Source: Lentisphaerota bacterium
GTDB lineage: Bacteria; Verrucomicrobiota; Lentisphaeria; Victivallales; Victivallaceae
Length of the DNA stretch: 48,764 nt
Direction of reading: 5' to 3'
NCBI GenBank assembly: GCA_015061495.1
Contig: SUWL01000012.1
Span: 1-48,764, forward strand
Shown here: one piece after another, positions 35,825 through 44,341 of the stretch
Position numbering within the stretch: the first letter of the stretch is position 1
Layout: the number at the start of each line of letters is the position of its first letter
The notes under the pieces: model-generated
Seen by the model: only the letters and a program-made list of their open reading frames with translations
Told to the model about the DNA's origin: nothing
Databases searched by the model: none
Program-made: the position numbers and the translations under genes

Positions 35825-37102
35825 TTACTTTTCCGTAGCGGTCGTCCGGGGCAGACGGTGGATGAAAAATCCGACGATCGGCAGAATAAGCAAGGTAAAG
35901 ATGAAATACATCCGGTAAGTTTCCAATGGCGCTTTGCCCTGATTGATAATGGCGGCGACTTTAAGCAGAGAAGCACTGAATATACTGCCGAGAATACCGG
36001 CAATGGTTCCTTGGCCGACGGAGATCACCATGCTGCCGGCAATCTGCTGTTCTTTGGGGACGGTTTCCAGAAAATACTGCATCAGACCGTTGACGATCAC
36101 CAGCTGCCCGCAGGAGCAGAGCAAAAAGGGTATTATCAGCAGGTACCAGCAGAATTCTGCCGGGGCGGCGATCCAGAAAATCGCCAGCAGATAGAGTCCG
36201 TAAAATCCCGCCAGAGTAACTTTTCTGCCGCCGAGGCGGTCGGCTTTCACGGAGAGCAGTCTCCCGGTGATGATACAGCCGGCGAACTGGATAAGCGAAA
36301 AGAGCAGTGCCGTGAAATCGGAAACACCGTAACCCTTTTTCAAAGTGAGCATTGAGATCGGCATCAGCATGACCGTGCCGAGATAGCCGCAGATACCGGC
36401 GAGTATCAGACGGCGGATCACCCGGGAGCGGCATGCTTCAAGCACCGAGGCCATGATCGGGCGGCGGGCGTTGTGCATGATCTCTCCGGTTTCGTGGATG
36501 CGGCGGACAAATCCGGAACTGATGATGCCCATGACCGTCCCGGTAATGATGATCCCGGACAGCATCGCAGTGGTGCTGTTGAATTTGAGAACGGTGCTGA
36601 TGAGCCCCAGAGAAACAAAGCCGAAAATATAAAAAATACTGCTGCTTACAGAGATGAACCGACCACGTTCTTCCGGGGAGGTGATTTCACCTAAAAGCGG
36701 CTGTCCCATTACCACACCGGCAGCACGGAAACCGTAAAAGAAAAATGCTCCGGCAAGCATGATCATGACCGCCGCGGTATGGCCGAAGAACATATTTGCC
36801 AGCGGGGAAAACGCCACCAGCAATGCGGCAATATTGCGTAATACCCAGAAATTTGCCTGACTGGCTACTGCTCCCACACGGGCGGTCATGGTTTTTCCCA
36901 GCGGCAGCAGCAGATAACCGAGAAATATCATATTGCTGAGAATGGCGATCATGGTATCCGAACATCCCATATTGATCGCCAGCAGCAAAATTATCGTCTC
37001 TCCCAGACACATGTAGGAGAGCCCGTTGAGTACGGAATAGATCAGGTAGTTGCGCTGTGAAGTGCGTTTTTCATTCCGATCGAGTTCCCGGTTGAGGATC
37101 AT
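35825..37102 (-). CDS. MFS transporter
   Basis: 425 residues with twelve predicted helices. MFS features include YLLLPLGKTMTARVG after helix 2, GEITSPEERGRFISVSSSIF in the middle and LSVKADRLGGRKVTLAGFYG after helix 8. Substrate unknown. It is divergent from the large copy-B protein and may import its substrate, which is inference from position only. Confidence 0.85.
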   Translation of the reverse strand: MILNRELDRNEKRTSQRNYLIYSVLNGLSYMCLGETIILLLAINMGCSDTMIAILSNMIFLGYLLLPLGKTMTARVGAVASQANFWVLRNIAALLVAFSPLANMFFGHTAAVMIMLAGAFFFYGFRAAGVVMGQPLLGEITSPEERGRFISVSSSIFYIFGFVSLGLISTVLKFNSTTAMLSGIIITGTVMGIISSGFVRRIHETGEIMHNARRPIMASVLEACRSRVIRRLILAGICGYLGTVMLMPISMLTLKKGYGVSDFTALLFSLIQFAGCIITGRLLSVKADRLGGRKVTLAGFYGLYLLAIFWIAAPAEFCWYLLIIPFLLCSCGQLVIVNGLMQYFLETVPKEQQIAGSMVISVGQGTIAGILGSIFSASLLKVAAIINQGKAPLETYRMYFIFTLLILPIVGFFIHRLPRTTATEK

Positions 37103-37163
37103 TTTTTTGCCCCTGTATAGATTCTGATTTTGTGAATATGTGATATGTTATTATCGGATACAT

Positions 37164-37191
37164 AATATACATCGTTTGCGAACAATTGCAA
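37164..37191 (-). promoter_or_regulatory. Predicted promoter of the MFS gene
   Basis: Minus-strand TTGCAA (37186-37191), 16-bp spacer, TATATT (37164-37169). The 210-bp divergent gap also holds TTGAAA with AT-rich sequence at about 37247-37282, a candidate promoter for copy B. Confidence 0.6.
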
Positions 37192-37312
37192 GCAAGATCA
37201 CGCAGATAATTATGATGACAAAAAAGTGCAAATGGAGATTTGGCAGTTGAAAAAAACTTTTCATGTGGTAAATTATATGGTAGATCAATCAACTGCTGCA
37301 GAGGACAGAAAA

Positions 37313-40300
37313 ATGAAACTTGATTTCCGTATTGAATGGGGGTATCAGATCCTTTATTCCCGCCGTCATTACCATCCGGTCTACTGTTGGGATGGTTCGC
37401 TGGTCTGTGAAAACGGTTCACTGGAAAAATTGTCGCAATACCACTATCCGCGCTGTATTTCCGGGCCGGTCTATTCGGCGGTGGAAACTCCGCTTGAGGG
37501 CAATTCGTGGCACGAAACCACCCGCCGGGCACTTTCCGGGCTGCACGTTATTGCCGACGGGGATGAAAATACGGTGTTTCACTTGCGTACCGCTTCCGGA
37601 AATTTTGATTTTTCTGCGGGACAGCTGCTCAACGACGGCAGGATCGTTTTCAATGTCGGGCCGAAGTATGGGAATTGTCATGTGTCGGTCATTCGCACCG
37701 GATTCATCTGGTTCCGTCCCCCGGCAAAAGAGTCGGAATATGTCATTGATGCCGGAGATCTGCCGCTGGATAATCACCACTGGTCAAGAATGCAGAGTGC
37801 CTGGCTCGCTCCGGGAGAGTCGGTCAAATTCTCCGCCGTGATCCATAAAAGCGGAGAACAGATCTTTCATCTGATCGCTATGGCGGCAAGATATTTTGAT
37901 CCGGCAAAAGAGAATCAGGCTTGGGATCACTTCCCCATGACGTTAAAGTGTGACGGCAGACGCGTTGCCGGATTCAAACATTACTTCCGCCGGCATTCTG
38001 CCGTGCAGATGCTCGAAGATGTCTGGGCACGCTTTGAAGCCGATGCCGGTACTCATGAATTTGAATTGGTCAATGAAAATAAAAACTTTTATCTGTTGAT
38101 CAACCGGATGAGTTTCATGCCTTCCAAACGCCCTGATGAAGAATTGGTCATCCCCGCATGGGCGGTCGTCGGAGAAAAACTTTACGGCCGCATATATTCG
38201 CAGCAAAATCAGCCGTGCCGGGTCGATTTCGCCGGCAGGAGCATCGAATTGCAGCTGAATAAAGGATGGAACGAATTTCCCTTTGTTCTCGATGAACCGG
38301 GATTCCGGGTGCGGTTTACCACTTCCACCGGGTTGTCTGCTGAAATTGAACAGGTGTATTTGCTCCCCGCCGAACCGCACCCGCTGATGGTCGGTGCCGA
38401 TCTGACCTCTGTCCCCCATGATGACAGCGGTGAAATGGAGTGGCTGCTGGACTATATGAACCGTACCCGGCTGGGAAATCTGATCGTCATCCGCAGTTTC
38501 ATATACCGGAATCCGGATTCAAGGGAAAAGAGTGTCGTCTGCGATGAACTTCTGGAAAAATGGGGCAATTACTGCCGCGAACACCATATCCATGTCGAAG
38601 CTGCCACGGATTTCCTGTCCGGTATGCTGCAAAAAGCCGCCGGTGAAATGATGCATTCCGGCGGTACGCACGAGTTGACCGGTAAAGTTTACGCTTTTGA
38701 CCCCGATCACGAAGTCAGACCGGAAACGATGAAAGAAGCCTGCGAAAATTATCTGGCATACCTCAAAGAATATGCCGCACTCTTCCATACCGGAGTAAAA
38801 TCTGCCAGTACCGGTGATGCTTCCGGCGGGCAGCGTTATTGTTATATGGCGGGCTTTGACTTTGTCCGGGCGGAAACGATGGTTCCCAATACCATGCCGA
38901 TCTGTTCGCTTGCCCGTACTGCCAGTGAAGCACTTGCCAATGGAGAATGGGGCGTGCATATCGCCACCCAGCATGCCATGCAGCCTTATTTCATGAATCA
39001 GCTGGGGTTGTTTTTTCTCTCTTTGTATCAGCCGTGGCTGATGGGAGCGAACATGTTTTATGAAGAGGACAGTCTTTTTCTCATGTGGAAGGAGGAACGG
39101 CAGAGTTGGGACGATGCTCTGACCAAAGGGAAACGGGATATGCTCCGCAACTTTTTCAAATTTGCCAAAACCCATCCGCGTCAGGGAAAAATCTGCCGTC
39201 CGATCGCCTTCCTTGAGGGGCGTTATGCGGCACCTTTCAACGGTTTTATTTGCGGCAATGATCAGGATCCCTCCTATTCCGTCTGGGGTAAATTCGGACG
39301 GGATCTGCCGGAATGGGGACATGCACAGCCGGAAAAATGCCGTCAGGTCCTCGATGTACTTATGCCGGGTGCGCTGGTTCATCCGCTGCGGCAGAAGTTT
39401 GAAAAGCAGCGGCACTTTTTCTGCGGCACACCTTATGGCGACTTTGACTTCGTGCCGGTGGAGAGCAAAGGAGAATTTTTTGACCGCTACACGCTGCTGC
39501 TCAATCTGGGATGGCATACGATGATTGGTGAAGATTATGAAAAACTCCGCTCCTTTGTCCGCAATGGCGGGACACTGTTTACCGGCTTGCCGCAATTCGG
39601 CAGACAGGAAAAACGGGATTTTACCGATTTCCGGCTCTGGAACAACGGGGATTTGAGCGAATTTGCCGGTATCAAAGTATTTGGCTCATCCGGGACGGAA
39701 TATTCCGGACAGTGGAACGGCAAACTTAAAAATCTGGTTCCGAATGTGGAGTTAAGCGCGATCCCCAGCGCATTTTACGGCGAAGACGGCGCCTGCAAAA
39801 TGGCTGTCGTCGAACTTGCCGGCGCCGAAGTCGAGGCATACGATGCTGCCACCGGTATGCCGCTGCTGACCTCATTTAATTATGGAAAAGGCAAGGTTTA
39901 CGTCCTTACTGCCTGGGCGTATCCGGGGCATGAAGCATTGCAGAAGTTTTCGGCAGCGTGGGTCAATTATCTGGCAAAAGAACACCGCGGTAAATGGTTC
40001 GTTGAAGATGACAGCCGGGAAATATTCTGGAATGTCCGCCGTTTTGAAGATGCCCGCTGCGGACAATTATCCATGCTCAATACCGACTGGACGACTTTGG
40101 GAAATGAGAAAAAAGTCCGGGTCACGATCGGAGAAATCGCCTTTGAATACACCGTTTCCGAGGGGGTTCCGGCGATGTTGACGGTTGCCGGGGATACGGT
40201 TTTGGAAACTGCTCCGGATAATTACCTCGAATTTGCCGGAGTAAAAGAGAATCGTGCGGAATTTATCCTGCACGGCAAAGGTGATCTTGCCGTGACCTTC

Positions 40301-40375
40301 CGGCGCAGGGAAGGGGTGGAAACGCGGAGTTTCGATGCAGATCCGCACGGGGTGAAGTTTTCCGTTGCTCTGTGA
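37313..40375 (+). CDS. Large putative glycosidase-fold protein, copy B
   Basis: 1,020 residues from ATG 37313, chosen because it matches the start of copy A (MKLDFRIEWGYQ against MKIDFRIDWGYQ) and has GAGGA upstream; the open frame extends 29 codons further. It aligns with copy A along its length. Conserved blocks are RRHYHP, VEAATDF, GDASGGQRYCYMAGFDF, AETMVPN, MFYEEDSLF, KGKRDM, LEGRYAAPFNGFIC, EKCRQVLDVLMPGA and LRSFVRNGGTLFTGL. Copy A has an extra Gly/Asn-rich loop of about 18 residues near 445-462 that is missing here. No signal peptide. Function is inferred as for copy A. Confidence 0.62.
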   Translation: MKLDFRIEWGYQILYSRRHYHPVYCWDGSLVCENGSLEKLSQYHYPRCISGPVYSAVETPLEGNSWHETTRRALSGLHVIADGDENTVFHLRTASGNFDFSAGQLLNDGRIVFNVGPKYGNCHVSVIRTGFIWFRPPAKESEYVIDAGDLPLDNHHWSRMQSAWLAPGESVKFSAVIHKSGEQIFHLIAMAARYFDPAKENQAWDHFPMTLKCDGRRVAGFKHYFRRHSAVQMLEDVWARFEADAGTHEFELVNENKNFYLLINRMSFMPSKRPDEELVIPAWAVVGEKLYGRIYSQQNQPCRVDFAGRSIELQLNKGWNEFPFVLDEPGFRVRFTTSTGLSAEIEQVYLLPAEPHPLMVGADLTSVPHDDSGEMEWLLDYMNRTRLGNLIVIRSFIYRNPDSREKSVVCDELLEKWGNYCREHHIHVEAATDFLSGMLQKAAGEMMHSGGTHELTGKVYAFDPDHEVRPETMKEACENYLAYLKEYAALFHTGVKSASTGDASGGQRYCYMAGFDFVRAETMVPNTMPICSLARTASEALANGEWGVHIATQHAMQPYFMNQLGLFFLSLYQPWLMGANMFYEEDSLFLMWKEERQSWDDALTKGKRDMLRNFFKFAKTHPRQGKICRPIAFLEGRYAAPFNGFICGNDQDPSYSVWGKFGRDLPEWGHAQPEKCRQVLDVLMPGALVHPLRQKFEKQRHFFCGTPYGDFDFVPVESKGEFFDRYTLLLNLGWHTMIGEDYEKLRSFVRNGGTLFTGLPQFGRQEKRDFTDFRLWNNGDLSEFAGIKVFGSSGTEYSGQWNGKLKNLVPNVELSAIPSAFYGEDGACKMAVVELAGAEVEAYDAATGMPLLTSFNYGKGKVYVLTAWAYPGHEALQKFSAAWVNYLAKEHRGKWFVEDDSREIFWNVRRFEDARCGQLSMLNTDWTTLGNEKKVRVTIGEIAFEYTVSEGVPAMLTVAGDTVLETAPDNYLEFAGVKENRAEFILHGKGDLAVTFRRREGVETRSFDADPHGVKFSVAL

Positions 40376-40394
40376 ATGGATTCGTAAAGATATG

Positions 40395-40428
40395 ACGGTA
40401 CTGTGGTGTGAACAGTACCGTTTTTTTT
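40395..40428 (+). terminator. Rho-independent terminator after copy B
   Basis: Ten-bp perfect stem ACGGTACTGT/ACAGTACCGT (40395-40404 with 40412-40421), 7-base loop, then T8. It is 19 bp after the stop. Confidence 0.95.
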
Positions 40429-40500
40429 GCGGCGTGCAATAAAAGCGTATTTCAATCCATTATAAGACATGGAGTTCCATATTTCCCACGGAGAAAACAA

Positions 40501-40760
40501 ATGTTTGAAAAATTTTTATGCCTGATGTCCGTTATTGCCGCAGTTTCAGTGGAAGTTTTTGCAGCATCTGAATGTGAGGTCAATGGTTTGTGTGCGTTCC
40601 GGGAGGAGGTTTTACTTCGGTAAAAATCGAACTTCCGGAAAACTGGGATCAGCTTATGGAAAAAGCAGGCTACGAACCACTGCGGTCATTTTATCTGAAA
40701 TCCGGACTTGTTCCGTCCGAGCAGCCGCAGCAACTCAAAAATTACCGTCCGCGCAGATGA
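40501..40760 (+). pseudogene. Frameshifted remnant of a small secreted protein
   Basis: ATG 40501 with GGAG upstream opens a signal-peptide-like sequence (MFEKFLCLMSVIAAVSVEVF) then ECEVNGLCAF, but the frame stops at 40623. Shifting one base near the Gly-rich run at about 40605-40610 gives a continuing frame (GGFTSVKIELPENWDQLMEK ... NYRPRR) ending TGA at 40760. This is best explained by a one-base indel in a gene of about 85 residues. It could also be sequencing error in the GGGAGGAGG run. No family recognised. Confidence 0.5.
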
Positions 40761-40928
40761 ATCCGCCGGATATCGGATGCAGATGTTGCTCGTTATACGC
40801 GTGAAATATTGTATAATGAAATTTGCTGAAAATAGTACCTCCCGCAACCCCGAAAACAACCATCAACAACTGCGGGATGACACATATTCCTGTAGAGCAG
40901 CTTTTTTATACCGATGAAAGGAGACAAA

Positions 40929-41726
40929 ATGAATATTGATGCACTCTTGGATAAGATGATCCAGCCGGTGATTTTTCCGCAGGACACCATCAACGAATGG
41001 ATCGATCAATGGCAGGGGAAACTGATTTTTCCGGAAGCCGTTTCCATAAACCTTCCGGAAACGCTGGAACTTTTCCGGAAAAGTTCTGATCCTGCAGAAA
41101 AAGAAAAACTCACTTTGCAGATGTTTCAGGCGAAGTTTCCGGAAATCGTAAAAATGGTCCGGAAAGAACCGATGCATCATGTGCCGCAGGATGAACATAT
41201 TTTTGCCGGGTGTTACGGCTTCTGGAAAGTTTTGGAAGCTTTTGATCCGGAGAATGATATCAATTTTGATCAATTTTGTCTCTTGCATATCAAAAAATTC
41301 ATGCGCTCGATCGGATACAACTATTATGTGGGCAAATTGAAGCATAAACTGGAAAAAGATACCAATATCAAAGTCTGCTTCTGCTTTGACGGAAGTTACA
41401 CTGTTACCGGAGCAATGCTCTATTTTCCGGATAAAAATGAGGAATGGGAGGGGGAAGAAGCTGCATATTGCCCGGTTGATCCGGAGCAGGATCTGGCAAA
41501 ATATCCGGATGTGATCCAGCGGATCTTCCGGGAACAGGGTGTCGGAAATGTACACCATGTCTATCTGGAATCCCGGGTTCACGGCACTGATAAGGTGCAA
41601 ATTCTTGCCGAAATGATCGAAATGTCTGCTATTTTGCAATTCGGCTGGAAACTTGCCCCGCTGCCGGTATGTGAAGATGATATCATCTGGGAAGAGTATC
41701 AGCAAAGCAAAATGGAGGGTGAATAA
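40929..41726 (+). CDS. Unknown protein with a sigma-70 region-2-like segment
   Basis: 265 residues from ATG 40929 (GGAG upstream; an earlier ATG at 40914 is possible). Around residues 90-125 it reads DEHIFAGCYGFWKVLEAFDP then FDQFCLLHIKKFMR, which parallels sigma-70 region 2 (D..QEG..GL.KA.EKFDP....FSTY....I...I.R). A clear region 4 was not found, and the rest matches nothing known to me. It may be a divergent sigma-like or anti-sigma-like protein. The next gene follows by 1 bp after an internal GGAGG, so the two are translationally coupled. AT-richer than the core genes. Confidence 0.55.
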   Translation: MNIDALLDKMIQPVIFPQDTINEWIDQWQGKLIFPEAVSINLPETLELFRKSSDPAEKEKLTLQMFQAKFPEIVKMVRKEPMHHVPQDEHIFAGCYGFWKVLEAFDPENDINFDQFCLLHIKKFMRSIGYNYYVGKLKHKLEKDTNIKVCFCFDGSYTVTGAMLYFPDKNEEWEGEEAAYCPVDPEQDLAKYPDVIQRIFREQGVGNVHHVYLESRVHGTDKVQILAEMIEMSAILQFGWKLAPLPVCEDDIIWEEYQQSKMEGE

Positions 41727-41727
41727 T

Positions 41728-42804
41728 ATGCATGACATCGAAAAAGCAATTGAATTTTTCAAAGAAAAAGAAGATTTGCACGAAGGCAAAAGGGGAAAAG
41801 AAACCTTTTTTTATAAAAATACCCGGAATGTAAAGATCCGGATCCTCTGTACCGGTATGGATTTTTATTGTGAATCTGAAACACGCAAACAATATCGCTG
41901 GAGTGATTTTGTAAAACAAAATGACGCAACTCCATATAAAAAAAAGAATGAGTGGCTGGCGGTGAAAGATCAAACTCAAAGTACCGGGGAACAATGCGAT
42001 CTGCTTTATACACTGTTTCAGAAATGGGAGGAATTTTCATCTTCATCTGAAATAACGCAACGTCCTGATACGAAAGCAAAAGACAAGAAAAAATCATTTG
42101 AATACGTCTATGAATCTGCCGGTACTGTCGGGAAATTCAATGGCAATGCCGATGAATTTTTGGAAGAAAATATTTTGGGAGAAGTCAATGGCGAAAAGAT
42201 AAAAATCCCATATGTCGCCAGTTGGGCGGTTTGGAGTGATGATTTCCACGGTAAAGTGGAAGATATCCGGGAAGAACTTGATGCGAATACCATTTTGCTC
42301 GCAGAAAATATCTCACAAAGGATTGAAGATCCATGGACAAATTTCCATGGTACACGCTCCGGAGATTCACGATTGAGATGTGCTTGTGAAGCAAATTGCA
42401 AGGGGGCATATATTACCGATTTGATCAAAAATCTGAATGATGCCGATGGCAGGGCTGTTGAAAAATATTTTAAGAGCGAAGCCGGAGAGAGATTGAGGGA
42501 GTCCACGTTGCAGATGTTCATCCGGGAAATTGAACTGTTGATGGCGTGCGGTTTGATAAAAAAAGACCGGTCGCTGTACATCGTCCTGCTGGGAAAACCT
42601 GCAAAAGAGTGTTTTCTCATGCTGAAAAAGGAGGTGATGACCGAACTTGGAAAGTATTTCGACACCATAGTTTTCGGAGAAGTTGATCACTATTCCTATA
42701 CTTGTAATACCAAAGAAAAGTATAAGGATTATTTTACGGAACTTTTCAGCCAAATGAAAAAAGCCAATCATGGAGATATCGTTAAAAATCCCCGTTATTC
42801 GTGA
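41728..42804 (+). CDS. Unknown protein, partner of the sigma-like gene
   Basis: 358 residues from ATG 41728, with GGAGGG at 41714-41719 and the previous stop just before it. The composition is charged (Lys/Glu-rich), with no signal peptide or membrane helix. Three parts can be seen: 1-105, a linker rich in Lys/Ser (about 105-130), and a helical C-terminal half. Cys pair CACEANC at about 220 might bind metal. No family is recognised. The base composition resembles the toxin-antitoxin region downstream, suggesting acquired DNA. Confidence 0.6.
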   Translation: MHDIEKAIEFFKEKEDLHEGKRGKETFFYKNTRNVKIRILCTGMDFYCESETRKQYRWSDFVKQNDATPYKKKNEWLAVKDQTQSTGEQCDLLYTLFQKWEEFSSSSEITQRPDTKAKDKKKSFEYVYESAGTVGKFNGNADEFLEENILGEVNGEKIKIPYVASWAVWSDDFHGKVEDIREELDANTILLAENISQRIEDPWTNFHGTRSGDSRLRCACEANCKGAYITDLIKNLNDADGRAVEKYFKSEAGERLRESTLQMFIREIELLMACGLIKKDRSLYIVLLGKPAKECFLMLKKEVMTELGKYFDTIVFGEVDHYSYTCNTKEKYKDYFTELFSQMKKANHGDIVKNPRYS

Positions 42805-43042
42805 AAAATAGTAAATAATGTAAATTTTTGCCGTACCGGAGAGGGGCAAATCGTGGGAGAATTGTGGAGCAATATTTTTGCTGACGACATAACAAGATAA
42901 CACCAATTTGTTGCTTTTTCAAGTCAGCAAATATAACCTTTTTCTTCTATCAGTACGGTTATATAATTTTTCTGAAAAAACTTGAATTATAGATATTATG
43001 CTGTGTATTATATATCGTAAATAACGGATAAAGGATATTATA
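42805..43042 (+). other. Intergenic region, mostly non-coding
   Basis: 238 bp of AT-rich sequence without a supported gene. TGCTGAC (42879-42885) and GTCAGCA (42923-42929) are inverted with a 37-base gap. A promoter-like pair TTGAAT (42982-42987), 18-bp spacer, TATTAT (43006-43011) lies before the next small ORF. No strong terminator for the upstream pair was seen. Confidence 0.5.
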
Positions 43043-43279
43043 ATGACCGATATTGATTTGATCGCTCCGTCTGATGTGATGCAGAGGACGGCACAGCGTT
43101 TTGAAAAGACCGGAGAAGTCCAATTTAACCATCTGCTCCGCATCGCTCTGGTACTGGGGCGATTGGATGATTTCAAAACTCTCTTTGCGCCGGAGGATAT
43201 TCCAACTTCGCTCTATGATTTTAAAGCTGACAAAGTACGGCAGAGAGCAAGAAAGAAACGAAGCTCAAAACTTTTTTAA
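43043..43279 (+). CDS. Small protein of unknown function, 78 aa
   Basis: AAGGA seven bases before ATG 43043 and a promoter-like pair upstream support expression. It is soluble, with VQFNHLLRIALVLGRLDDFK as a predicted helix and a basic C-terminus RQRARKKRSSKLF. It ends 20 bp before the toxin-antitoxin promoter and is not obviously part of that operon. Could be a fragment of a larger lost gene. No family recognised. Confidence 0.4.
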   Translation: MTDIDLIAPSDVMQRTAQRFEKTGEVQFNHLLRIALVLGRLDDFKTLFAPEDIPTSLYDFKADKVRQRARKKRSSKLF

Positions 43280-43298
43280 AATATTCTTCTGACCTTAC

Positions 43299-43327
43299 TT
43301 GACTTTTACTACAATGTTCATTATATT
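43299..43327 (+). promoter_or_regulatory. Predicted promoter of the AbiE-type operon
   Basis: TTGACT (43299-43304), 17-bp spacer, TATATT (43322-43327). The expected transcription start, near 43334, falls inside the operator dyad. Confidence 0.8.
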
Positions 43328-43367
43328 ATGGCGTTCACAAATTGTGAACAATTAAAAAATATGAACA
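43315..43367 (+). promoter_or_regulatory. Nested coaxial operator dyad at the AbiE-type promoter
   Basis: Inner perfect inverted repeat GTTCACAA/TTGTGAAC (43333-43340 and 43342-43349) and outer perfect inverted repeat TGTTCAT/ATGAACA (43315-43321 and 43361-43367). Both are centred exactly on base 43341. They share the half-site GTTCA, spaced 17 bp apart on each arm. The outer left arm lies in the -35/-10 spacer. This is a likely antitoxin-binding site for autorepression. Confidence 0.75.
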
Positions 43368-43378
43368 CAGGACTCTTT

Positions 43379-44341
43379 ATGGATAAACTTATAACCAATG
43401 TCGCAGAGAAGATCAATACCGCTCTGCACACCTTGAAGCAGGAGCCGCTTCAATTAACTCTGTTTCCCGCTTCTGATGGAGGCAGTGTTCTGCAAAATGG
43501 TTGTGCAATGCTTCGTGTCGATGCCCAAAAGTATCTTACAACGGCTGCATTGCAGAAGATTATTCAAAATCAGTGGGCAGCTGATATGTTGCTGATAACA
43601 GAATACGTTTCTCCGCAGCAGGGAGAAATGCTGCGCAACAAGGAAATTCAATACGCAGATACAGCCGGAAATATGTTTCTACGTTATCCTGGCGTTGCAA
43701 TACTGATAAGCAACTGCGCCAAACCTCAAAGAATCGAACAGCAGAAAAGTGTCGGACGGGCATTCTCAACAGCTGGTTTGAAACTGCTCTTTCTTTTGTT
43801 GACAGAGCCTGAAGCCCTGAACTGGGGTTATCGCAACCTTGCTCAATACAGCGGTGTCAGTCTTGGTTCGGTGGGGTACATTATGGCTGATTTGCAGAAC
43901 AGCGGACATCTGATTAATGCTGACGGGAATTGGGTTTGGAAAGATCGTAATAACACTATTGGCAAATGGTGCGATTACTATCGGGACAAGTTGTTGCCCG
44001 GCATTGAAAAACGCCGTTATAGCGGAACTATCCCGGACAACTGCCTTGAATATGCGATGCTGCCGGGAGGCGAAAGTGCAGCAGAGCAACTTCATCTCTT
44101 GAAAAGTAGCCGTCTGCTTGCTTATCGTACAGGAAACATCAATCTCTGCATAGCCCAAAACCGTTGGAAAGAAGATATTGATGGCAATATTGAAATTCGT
44201 ACTCCCTTTTGGCCTGAGTGCAGAACATTTGATAAAATCCCATATCTTCTGATCTATGCGGATCTGCTTGCCGAAGATGATTCGCGCTGCACGGAGATTG
44301 CCGGAGAGATATTCAACAGATTTTTGAGAGGTGATCAATGA
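43379..44341 (+). CDS. AbiEi-family antitoxin/transcriptional regulator (type IV TA)
   Basis: 320 residues from ATG 43379, chosen because the operator and transcription start lie at 43315-43367 and AGGA is well placed; the open frame extends upstream to 43328. The block LLITEYVSPQQGEMLRNKEI then YADTAGNMFLRYP is the AbiEi_2-type hallmark. A winged-helix follows at about 140-175: YRNLAQYSGVSLGSVGYIMA. In such systems this protein counters the nucleotidyltransferase toxin and represses its own promoter. The toxin gene overlaps its stop by 4 bp. Confidence 0.85.
   Translation: MDKLITNVAEKINTALHTLKQEPLQLTLFPASDGGSVLQNGCAMLRVDAQKYLTTAALQKIIQNQWAADMLLITEYVSPQQGEMLRNKEIQYADTAGNMFLRYPGVAILISNCAKPQRIEQQKSVGRAFSTAGLKLLFLLLTEPEALNWGYRNLAQYSGVSLGSVGYIMADLQNSGHLINADGNWVWKDRNNTIGKWCDYYRDKLLPGIEKRRYSGTIPDNCLEYAMLPGGESAAEQLHLLKSSRLLAYRTGNINLCIAQNRWKEDIDGNIEIRTPFWPECRTFDKIPYLLIYADLLAEDDSRCTEIAGEIFNRFLRGDQ

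Noticed and set aside
38519-39595. 358-codon open frame antisense to copy B
   Set aside because: It mirrors the real gene; a similar shadow occurs antisense to copy A, as expected from shared sequence.
42879-42929. Inverted repeat TGCTGAC/GTCAGCA as a terminator
   Set aside because: The 37-base loop and lack of an adjacent T-tract make termination unlikely.
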